Source: an uncultured Collinsella sp. (GTDB lineage: Bacteria; Actinomycetota; Coriobacteriia; Coriobacteriales; Coriobacteriaceae). Taken from it: a DNA stretch of 5,012 bases. The notes beneath the pieces were generated by a model that made no database searches, had not been told where the DNA came from, and worked only from the letters and a program-made list of their open reading frames with translations. Within the stretch, counting starts at the first letter, position 1. Each line of letters opens with the position of its first letter. A program made the translations under genes and the position numbers. The stretch is taken from NCBI GenBank assembly GCA_902496375.1, contig CABVAS010000130.1:1-5012 (forward strand), in the 5' to 3' direction. Shown here piece by piece: positions 1 through 4,657 of the stretch.

Positions 1-96
1 CAGCCTCCTGTCCGCGGGGCATTTTGCTACCTTGCCGACGATTTTTCTGGGGCGAGGCTATTTTGCGCCTCAGCTTGGTTCGTTCGTCACGGAATG

Positions 97-234
97 GGCC
101 TATCTACTACGTTTAACCGACCACCCTCAACCATACCGAATTTCGCGAAATAAAAACCGCAGGTAGACGGCTTGCGTATTTTCGGAAAACCGGGGGATGG
201 TCGACCCATACGGTTCAAACGTAGTAGATAGGTC
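97..234. repeat. Long imperfect palindromic element upstream of tex
   Basis: A 16-bp arm (cctatctactacgttt, 99-114) has its exact reverse complement at 217-232. Allowing one bulged base (c216), the match extends inward by aaccg (115-119 against 211-215), giving 21 paired bases. Outward, 97/234 pairs and 98/233 can form a G-U pair. The interior is also largely self-complementary: 120-128 pairs with 193-201 apart from one mismatch and a G-U pair, 136-140 pairs with 181-185, and 158-163 pairs with 171-176 at the tip. The whole stretch can therefore fold as one nested hairpin with internal loops. A separate 12-bp perfect palindrome (atttcgcgaaat) lies at 140-151. No protein-coding role is supported. 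It could be a non-autonomous palindromic insertion, a REP-like extragenic repeat, or a structured RNA in the tex leader. The structure is seen in the sequence; the identity is inference. Confidence 0.7.
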
Positions 235-250
235 GTTTTCGTGGCGCGGC

Positions 251-269
251 CCCAAAACAGCCTTTTGGG
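251..269 (+). other. Small hairpin in tex leader
   Basis: A 7-bp perfect stem, cccaaaa (251-257) with ttttggg (263-269), encloses a 5-nt loop. It lies 58 nt before the tex start codon. No U-tract follows on either strand, so it is not a standard intrinsic terminator. It could be a leader stem-loop or an operator-like dyad. The structure is certain; a function is not. Confidence 0.4.
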
Positions 270-327
270 ACGGGTGGTATCCTTGGTAGCCCTGTGCTGC
301 AAACGCACCTTAAACGCAAGGAGTCCC

Positions 328-2475
328 ATGGATCTTATCGCCCAGCTCGCCCGCGAGCTCAACCTTAAGGCCGCCAACATCGAGGCGGCCGTCAAGCTCA
401 TCGACGAGGGCAACACCATCCCCTTTATCTCGCGCTACCGCAAAGAAGCCACGGGCGGCATGGACGACGTCGCCCTGCGCGCGCTCGACGAGCGCCTGTC
501 CTACCTGCGCAATCTTGAGCAGCGTAAAGAGGACGTCATTCTGCTCATCGACGCCCAGGGCAAGCTCACGCCCGAACTCGAACAGCAGATTCGCGAGGCC
601 ACGCAGCTCCAGCGTGTCGAGGACCTCTACAAGCCCTACCGCAAAAAGCGCATGACCCGCGCGCAGAAGGCCCGCGAGGCAGGCCTGGAGCCGCTCGCCA
701 ACATGATTATCATGCAGACCTCGGCCAAGGGCAGCGCACTCGACGCCGCCGCGGCATACGTCAACGAGGAGGCCGGCTTCGACACGCCCGAGAAGGCGCT
801 CGCCGGCGCCGCCGACATCGTGGCCGAGACTGTGGCCGAGGACCCCGAGAACGTCGCCGACCTGCGCGCCTTTACGCAAAACACCGCCGATATCGTCGTC
901 GAGGCCACCGACCCCGCCGAGAAGACCCCCTACGAGCCCTACTACAACTTTGACGAGCCGCTGCGCCGTATACCCAACCACCGCGTGCTGGCTATCGACC
1001 GCGGCGAGCGCGAGGGCAAGCTCCGCGTGCGCGTGAACGTCGACGGCGCTGCCGCCACGGCACGCCTCGGCAGCCGTTGGCCCCGACGTCAGGGCGTGTT
1101 TGCCCCCATCTTCGATGCCGCCATCGCCGACGGCTACAAGCGCCTGATGGCCCCCTCGCTGGAGCGCGAGGCCCGCGCCAAACTCACCGTTCGCGCCCAG
1201 ACCGAGGCCATCAACGTCTTTGCCAAGAATCTCGAGGGCCTGCTCTCAGCGCGCCCCGTGCGCGGCGCCCGCGTGCTCGCGCTCGATCCGGGCTACCGCA
1301 CCGGCTGCAAGGTCGCCGTCATGGACGAGACCGGCAAGCTGCTCGACCACAGCGTGGTCTACCCCACCAAGCCGCGCCACGACGTCGCCGGCACCAAGCG
1401 CGAGCTCGCCCGCCTCGTCAAGAAGGACGGCGTCAACACCATCGTCATCGGCAACGGCACCGCCAGCCGCGAGACCGAGAAAGTCGTCTCGAAGTTCATC
1501 GCCGAGCAGGCTCCTGGACTGCGATACACCATCGTCAACGAGGCCGGCGCATCGGTGTACTCCGCCTCCGAGCTTGCCAGCCAGGAATATCCCGACCTGG
1601 ACGTCACCGTGCGTGGCGCCATGAGCCTGGGCCGTCGCCTGCAAGACCCGCTGGCAGAGCTCGTCAAGATTCCGCCCCAGTCCATCGGCGTGGGCCAGTA
1701 CCAGCACGACCTTGACCAAGCCGAGCTTTCGCGCACCCTGGGCCACGTGGTGGAGGACGTCGTCAACCGCGTGGGCGTCGACGTAAACACCGCGAGCGCA
1801 AGTCTGCTGGGATACGTATCGGGCATCACGCCGAGCGTTGCCAAAAACATCGTGGCCTACCGCGAGGAAAACGGCGCCTTTACCGATCGCCGCCAGCTTA
1901 AGAAGGTCCCCAAGCTGGGACCCAAGGCATATCTCAACGCCGCGGGCTTTTTGCGCATCAGCGGCGGCAAGAACCCGCTCGACGCGACAAGCGTCCACCC
2001 CGAGAGCTACGAGGTGGCCACGTCCGTCCTGGAGCGCGCAGGCGTTAAAGCCAGCGAGCTCAGCCGCGGCGGCGTGCCCGACATCGAGCGCCGCCTGGGC
2101 AGCATCTCGGCGCTGGCAAGCGACCTGGACTGCGGCACCCTCACGCTCATCGACATTGTCAACGAGCTCAAGAAGCCCGGTCGCGACCCGCGCGATGACG
2201 CGCCCGAGGTGGTCTTTAGCCGCTCGGCGCTTTCCATCGACGACCTGGAGCCCGGCATGGAACTCAAGGGCACGGTGCGCAACGTTGTGGACTTTGGCGC
2301 CTTCGTCGACGTGGGAGTGCACCAGGACGGCCTCGTACATATCTCTAAGCTGGCCAACCGCTTTGTCAAGCACCCGAGCGACGTGGTGCGCGTCGGTGAC
2401 ACGGTCAAGGTGTGGGTCGAAAAGGTCGATCGCGACCGCAAGAAGATCTCGCTCACCATGGTGCAGGGCAAGTAA
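328..2475 (+). CDS. tex: Tex/YhgF family RNA-binding transcription accessory protein
   Basis: This is a complete 715-aa Tex protein, a cytoplasmic nucleic-acid-binding factor linked in other bacteria to transcription and gene-expression fitness; its molecular role is still not settled. The architecture is canonical. The N-terminal helical Tex region has T30-G44 (TIPFISRYRKEATGG) and Y101-KPYRKKR. The H218-R-V-L-A-I-D-R-G-E block follows. A YqgF/RNase H-like domain begins near L319-D-P-G-Y-R-T-G. The GAMSLGRRLQDPLAELVKI signature ends at I448. A helix-hairpin-helix region spans about 487-544, and an S1 RNA-binding domain about 642-713. Length fits the family (roughly 715-785 aa). The ATG at 328 is preferred over an in-frame GTG at 241: AAGGAG at 318-323 sits 4 nt before the ATG, the family N-terminus begins there, and the extra 29 residues look non-native. 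No inactivating change is visible. The gene is monocistronic in this window and faces the transaldolase gene convergently. Confidence 0.96.
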   Translation: MDLIAQLARELNLKAANIEAAVKLIDEGNTIPFISRYRKEATGGMDDVALRALDERLSYLRNLEQRKEDVILLIDAQGKLTPELEQQIREATQLQRVEDLYKPYRKKRMTRAQKAREAGLEPLANMIIMQTSAKGSALDAAAAYVNEEAGFDTPEKALAGAADIVAETVAEDPENVADLRAFTQNTADIVVEATDPAEKTPYEPYYNFDEPLRRIPNHRVLAIDRGEREGKLRVRVNVDGAAATARLGSRWPRRQGVFAPIFDAAIADGYKRLMAPSLEREARAKLTVRAQTEAINVFAKNLEGLLSARPVRGARVLALDPGYRTGCKVAVMDETGKLLDHSVVYPTKPRHDVAGTKRELARLVKKDGVNTIVIGNGTASRETEKVVSKFIAEQAPGLRYTIVNEAGASVYSASELASQEYPDLDVTVRGAMSLGRRLQDPLAELVKIPPQSIGVGQYQHDLDQAELSRTLGHVVEDVVNRVGVDVNTASASLLGYVSGITPSVAKNIVAYREENGAFTDRRQLKKVPKLGPKAYLNAAGFLRISGGKNPLDATSVHPESYEVATSVLERAGVKASELSRGGVPDIERRLGSISALASDLDCGTLTLIDIVNELKKPGRDPRDDAPEVVFSRSALSIDDLEPGMELKGTVRNVVDFGAFVDVGVHQDGLVHISKLANRFVKHPSDVVRVGDTVKVWVEKVDRDRKKISLTMVQGK

Positions 2476-2489
2476 ACCGCCAAAGCACG

Positions 2490-2531
2490 GGTACCCCCTG
2501 TAGCGATGTGCAAAATCGCGAGTATTCTGCA
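2490..2531 (+). repeat. Inverted 42-nt repeat, copy A (3' of tex)
   Basis: This stretch begins 14 nt after the tex stop codon and matches the reverse complement of 2654-2695 at 32 of 42 positions with no gaps. Conserved blocks are GGTACCCC at the outer end, then GCG, GTGCAAAAT, GAGTATTC and GCA at the inner end. Within the copy, TGCAAAAT and ATTCTGCA form an imperfect dyad. It would lie in the tex 3' untranslated RNA, pointing toward the shared terminator hairpin. The identity is unknown. Confidence 0.75.
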
Positions 2532-2563
2532 TATTCCACCGTTCCGGATGCCCCTCAGAGACG

Positions 2564-2619
2564 AAAAAGCAAAAAACGGCCCCCGTTTTAGCGTCGTCAG
2601 AGCCAAAACGGGGGCCGTT
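2564..2619 (-). terminator. Intrinsic terminator for the transaldolase transcript
   Basis: A perfect 15-bp stem (2575-2589 with 2605-2619; core acggcccccgt) encloses a 15-nt loop. Read on the minus strand, the stem is followed by TTTTTT, then GC, then TTTTT (2576 down to 2564), a classic rho-independent layout. On the plus strand the A-rich tract comes before the stem and no U-run follows, so termination of tex here would be weaker. The hairpin lies almost midway between the two convergent genes. Confidence 0.88.
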
Positions 2620-2653
2620 CCATGCTTCGGTTAACTGATAAAGACCTTTACCT

Positions 2654-2695
2654 TGCTGAATACTCTCAATTTTGCACGGCGCAGGCAGGGGTACC
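2654..2695 (-). repeat. Inverted 42-nt repeat, copy B (3' of transaldolase)
   Basis: This is the partner of the repeat at 2490-2531, on the opposite strand. It carries the same ordered blocks: GGTACCCC, GCG, GTGCAAAAT, GAGTATTC, GCA. It begins 3 nt beyond the distal copy of the transaldolase gene-end direct repeat (2699-2721). Together the two copies form the ends of a 206-bp inverted-repeat unit (2490-2695) with the terminator near its centre. Confidence 0.75.
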
Positions 2696-2698
2696 TTT

Positions 2699-2721
2699 GC
2701 CCACGGCAGGATATGGAAGCC
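2699..2721 (-). repeat. Degenerate second copy of the transaldolase gene end
   Basis: This 23-bp stretch matches the last codons and stop region of the transaldolase gene (2854-2877), with two substitutions and a one-base gap that falls in the stop codon. On the minus strand it would again read GFHILP, but then continues into Trp instead of a stop. The two copies are in direct orientation and bracket the hairpin-rich segment 2722-2853. It looks like a duplication remnant and is not expected to be translated. Confidence 0.65.
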
Positions 2722-2734
2722 TATCGCCAACCTA

Positions 2735-2752
2735 CCGGCAAGCTCGTGCCGG
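2735..2752 (-). other. Small hairpin between the repeats
   Basis: A 6-bp GC-rich stem, ccggca with tgccgg, encloses a 6-nt loop. It sits immediately beside the larger 22-bp inverted repeat, in the part of the transaldolase 3' region bracketed by the gene-end direct repeat. No U-tract follows, so it is not a terminator. Confidence 0.45.
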
Positions 2753-2754
2753 CA

Positions 2755-2826
2755 GCCCCGGCCTTCCCTTTCCCTAGCGCGACCCTCGCAAAGCGCGTGA
2801 GCGATAGGGAAAGGGAAGGCCGGGGC
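2755..2826. repeat. Perfect 22-bp inverted repeat with 28-nt loop
   Basis: Positions 2755-2776 are the exact reverse complement of 2805-2826. One arm is strongly pyrimidine-rich (core ccttccctttcccta) and the other purine-rich. The 28-nt loop holds a further possible 4-bp cgcg stem. There is no U-tract on either strand, so this is not a typical terminator. On the minus strand it lies 30 nt after the transaldolase stop. RNA from it would form a long uninterrupted duplex, the kind of structure that can be cut by RNase III or protect a 3' end. Function is inferred only. Confidence 0.8.
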
Positions 2827-2857
2827 GAACAGCCCATGGCGCAGCCAGTGTTCGCCC
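2823..2857 (-). other. Hairpin overlapping the transaldolase stop codon
   Basis: Nine base pairs, gggcgaaca (2823-2831) with tgttcgccc (2849-2857), enclose a 17-nt loop. The stem reaches the last base of the TAG stop on the minus strand. Its other arm shares bases 2823-2826 with the 22-bp inverted repeat, so the two structures cannot both form fully. Confidence 0.45.
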
Positions 2858-3561
2858 TACGGCAGAATATGAAAGCCGAGCGAGGCGATATCCTTGGCAA
2901 AGCCGCGGACGGTGTCGAGCGAGACCTCGTACGGGTCGCGACCGATGTTCTTGCGCTTGGCCAGGATGCTGTTGGGCACCGTGATGATCTGGCAACCGCA
3001 GGCCTCGGCCTGGTAAATGTTGATGAGCTCGCGCGTGGACGCCCACAGGACCTCACAGTTGGGCTTGGCAGCGGCCTTCTTGACCGACTCCGTCATAAAC
3101 GGAATGGGGTCGACGCCGGTGTCGGCGATGCGGCCGGCAAAGAGCGAAATGATGGACGGCGTCTCGGCGTCAACGGCCTCGACCATCTCATCGACCTGCT
3201 TAGGCGTAAAGATGGTAGTAACGTTGACCTTGATACCGTCAGCGGAAAGTTTGCGCACCAACTCGGCGGTGGACTCGCCCTTGGTGGTCACGCACGGAAT
3301 CTTGACGTAGACGTTCTCGGCCCAGGTAGTGATCTCGCGGGCCTCGACCTCCATGGTCTCGACGTCGTCGGCAAAGACCTCAAACGAGACGGATACATCG
3401 GTGATGTGGGCCAGGACCTCCTTGGCAAACGCGCGGTAATCCGTCACGCCGCCCTTCTTCATAAGGGACGGGTTGGTCGTGAAACCCTGAACGTTGCCGT
3501 TCTCGTACATGTCGAGCATGCCCTCGAGGTTTGCACCGTCAGCGAACACCTTGATTGCCAT
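2857..3561 (-). CDS. Transaldolase-family protein (TAL/FSA superfamily)
   Basis: This encodes a 234-aa TIM-barrel class I aldolase of the small transaldolase/fructose-6-phosphate aldolase group, expected to be cytoplasmic and to form a Schiff base with ketose phosphates. Visible markers are D8 in FADGAN, the GFTTNPSL motif (26-33), the Schiff-base lysine K87 in VYVKIP, the GRIADTG segment (143-149) and ASTRELINIYQAEACGCQIITVP (174-196). E61 and F141 match the glutamate and phenylalanine of true transaldolases, not the Gln/Tyr of E. coli FsaA, so transaldolase activity is favoured; this is an inference from motif alignment by eye. The ATG at 3561 is chosen because AAAGGA (3571-3576) lies 9 nt upstream; an in-frame GTG at 3585 has no comparable site. 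The last codons (GFHILP, TAG) are duplicated about 155 bp downstream. It shares its strand with the phosphatase gene upstream. Confidence 0.88.
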   Translation of the reverse strand: MAIKVFADGANLEGMLDMYENGNVQGFTTNPSLMKKGGVTDYRAFAKEVLAHITDVSVSFEVFADDVETMEVEAREITTWAENVYVKIPCVTTKGESTAELVRKLSADGIKVNVTTIFTPKQVDEMVEAVDAETPSIISLFAGRIADTGVDPIPFMTESVKKAAAKPNCEVLWASTRELINIYQAEACGCQIITVPNSILAKRKNIGRDPYEVSLDTVRGFAKDIASLGFHILP

Positions 3562-3606
3562 CTGCCTGATTCCTTTCGCTTGCACATGGGCGTTAAACTG
3601 CTAAAC

Positions 3607-3634
3607 ACTTTACCTACGTTTATCAAGGCGTGAA
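3607..3634 (-). promoter_or_regulatory. Possible promoter for the transaldolase gene
   Basis: Reading the minus strand, TTCACG (3634-3629) and TAAAGT (3612-3607) each match the -35 and -10 consensus at 4 of 6 positions and are separated by 16 bp. Initiation about 7 nt further on would give a leader of roughly 40 nt containing the AAAGGA site. A competing -35-like TTGATA (3626-3621) has no good -10 partner. This is a weak call from consensus only. Confidence 0.3.
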
Positions 3635-3666
3635 CTGCGGTTTTTTATCTTCTCGGCGAACGGTAT

Positions 3667-3682
3667 AAACACCTCAGTGTTT
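3667..3682. promoter_or_regulatory. Operator-like dyad upstream of the transaldolase gene
   Basis: AAACAC and GTGTTT form a perfect 6-bp inverted repeat around the 4-nt spacer ctca. It lies in the 193-bp gap between the phosphatase stop and the transaldolase start, about 33 bp upstream of the proposed -35. A half-site AAACAC recurs at 3603-3608, next to the proposed -10. A regulator binding site is plausible but unproven; a chance dyad is the alternative. Confidence 0.3.
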
Positions 3683-3754
3683 GGATTGATAAATCGATTG
3701 AGCATGCAAAAGCAAAGAGTCGCAGTTTGGGCAAACGTCAGAACGCGGGATTCA

Positions 3755-4582
3755 TTAGATGAGGCCGAAATGCTGCATCGCTGTAACGGTGCCGTCGTGT
3801 GCGACATCGTCGGTCACGTAGTCGGCGACCGCCTTGACCTCAGGCATGGCGTTGCCCATGGCGACAGCCGTCTCGACCGCAGCGAGCATGCCCAGGTCGT
3901 TACCCGAATCGCCGAAGCCAAAGGTGCGTGCGTTGCCGGTGCGACCCAGGTATTCCAGCGCTCGCGCCACGCCCACGCCCTTGTCGATGCCCTTGGGGCT
4001 CAGCTCGCGATTCTGACCACCGGTGTTGCACAGCTCAAACTCGCGATCGATAAAGCCATCATCGTTGGCTACGCGAGCCAGGTCGCTCGCGACGATGCCT
4101 ACCTTGCCCACGCGCAGACGGCCGTCGACGCGCATTTCCTCGGTGCTGTGCACCACAGAAGTGCCGATCAGAGACGACTGCTCAACACCCGCGGGTTCCA
4201 GGGCAAAAGTAGCCACGTTGGTCTCGAAAAAGGCTTCAATCCCTGCCGCGGCCATACGGCGTGCAAGCTCCTCAACAATGTCTTCGTCAAAGCAGTCCTC
4301 ATACACCACGCGGCCCTCGACCTCGAGCGTGGCGCCCGCCATGGCAACGACGCCCGCGGGGTCGAGCGCACGCAAGCTATCGGCGATGAGCCACAGGGGG
4401 CGACCCGTGCAGATAAATGCCTGGTGACCCGCATTGCGCAGGCGATGAAACGCCTCGACGACCGCCTGCGAGGGGCAAACCGCCGAAAAGTCCTTGTCGG
4501 TCATGTTGTCGGGATCGAACGACGTCAGCGTGCCGTCCACGTCAAAAAAGAGCACGGCGGAATCGGGGCACGCATCAATCAT
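3755..4582 (-). CDS. Cof-type HAD-superfamily (IIB) hydrolase
   Basis: This encodes a 275-aa haloacid dehalogenase-superfamily phosphatase with all four catalytic motifs. Motif I is FFDVDGTLT, with nucleophile D14 and acid/base D16. Motif II is ICTGR, with T59. Motif III is K197 in SPKGIDKG. Motif IV is GFGDSGNDLGML, with D225 and D229 binding magnesium. The roughly 110-residue insert between motifs II and III fits the type IIB (Cof/YidA-like) cap, and the length is normal for that group. Relatives dephosphorylate sugar phosphates, pyridoxal phosphate or other small metabolites; the substrate cannot be read from sequence. The ATG at 4582 has GAAAGGA (4589-4595) 6 nt upstream. No signal peptide or membrane segment is seen. 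The transaldolase gene lies 193 bp downstream on the same strand with no strong terminator between, so co-transcription is possible. Confidence 0.93.
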   Translation of the reverse strand: MIDACPDSAVLFFDVDGTLTSFDPDNMTDKDFSAVCPSQAVVEAFHRLRNAGHQAFICTGRPLWLIADSLRALDPAGVVAMAGATLEVEGRVVYEDCFDEDIVEELARRMAAAGIEAFFETNVATFALEPAGVEQSSLIGTSVVHSTEEMRVDGRLRVGKVGIVASDLARVANDDGFIDREFELCNTGGQNRELSPKGIDKGVGVARALEYLGRTGNARTFGFGDSGNDLGMLAAVETAVAMGNAMPEVKAVADYVTDDVAHDGTVTAMQHFGLI

Positions 4583-4620
4583 ATGGGTTCCTTTCGGGGG
4601 CGAGAGTAAACGAAGTATCC

Positions 4621-4630
4621 ATCATATAAT
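4621..4630. promoter_or_regulatory. Overlapping divergent -10 elements
   Basis: On the plus strand TATAAT (4625-4630) is a perfect -10 hexamer, placing initiation about 20 nt before the methyltransferase ATG. On the minus strand TATGAT (4626-4621), matching 5 of 6, overlaps it by two bases and could serve the phosphatase gene. Neither has a good -35 at 17 bp. A minus-strand alternative is TTGCGT with GATACT, 17 bp apart. The plus-strand -10 is the firmer call. Confidence 0.55.
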
Positions 4631-4657
4631 GGAGCGACGCAACCAGAGAGGTCACCC

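Larger units (their letters stand above)
1..327. other. Non-coding region upstream of tex
   Basis: This is a gene-free stretch apart from the palindromic element at 97-234 and the small hairpin at 251-269. Positions 1-96 hold only weak structure: a 5-bp stem gaggc/gcctc (54-58 with 67-71) and a near-duplicate of ggcattttgc (18-27) at 56-66. I found no convincing -35/-10 pair for tex, no tRNA and no recognisable upstream gene end. One frame is open from the window edge to a TAA at 151-153, but the encoded residues resemble no family I know, and its stop lies inside the palindrome. Confidence 0.6.
2476..2856. other. Convergent intergenic junction between tex and transaldolase
   Basis: This 381-bp gene-free junction is packed with repeats: the 42-nt inverted pair, the minus-strand terminator, the degenerate gene-end copy, a 6-bp hairpin, the 22-bp inverted repeat and the stop-codon hairpin. 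Little unstructured sequence remains except about 2532-2563 and 2620-2653. I see no supportable small gene here. A long minus-strand frame crosses the junction and continues antisense through tex, but it is a composition artefact. Confidence 0.7.

Noticed and set aside
1..153. Open frame entering from the left edge and ending with TAA at 151-153, as a possible 3' end of an upstream gene
   Set aside because: The translation is rich in Phe, Cys and Ser, resembles no family I recognise, and ends inside the palindromic element; a chance open frame is more likely.
97..234. Invertible promoter (inverton)
   Set aside because: The arms would suit site-specific inversion, but the interior is itself largely palindromic, no invertase gene is nearby and no promoter is visible inside; kept only as an alternative.
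241..327. In-frame GTG extension adding 29 residues to the Tex N-terminus
   Set aside because: The ATG at 328 has AAGGAG just upstream and begins at the normal family N-terminus; the extension has no ribosome binding site and overlaps the hairpin at 251-269.
87..419. Minus-strand 110-codon frame across the palindrome and tex start
   Set aside because: It overlaps the tex N-terminus antisense and has no recognisable motif or convincing ribosome binding site; its open stretch is explained by the repeat plus the tex shadow.
2575..2619. Strong terminator for tex on the plus strand
   Set aside because: The stem is shared, but the plus strand has no U-run after it; the U-tract is on the minus strand.
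1246..2730. 494-codon open frame antisense to tex
   Set aside because: It is a shadow frame produced by G/C-biased third positions; it has no family motifs and crosses the terminator and repeat region.
3725..3736. Terminator after the HAD gene
   Set aside because: Only a 4-bp gttt/aaac stem is present, and the following T-rich stretch on the minus strand is interrupted; too weak to call.
3677..4609. 310-codon plus-strand frame antisense to the HAD gene
   Set aside because: All four HAD catalytic motifs are intact on the opposite strand; this frame is a compositional shadow.
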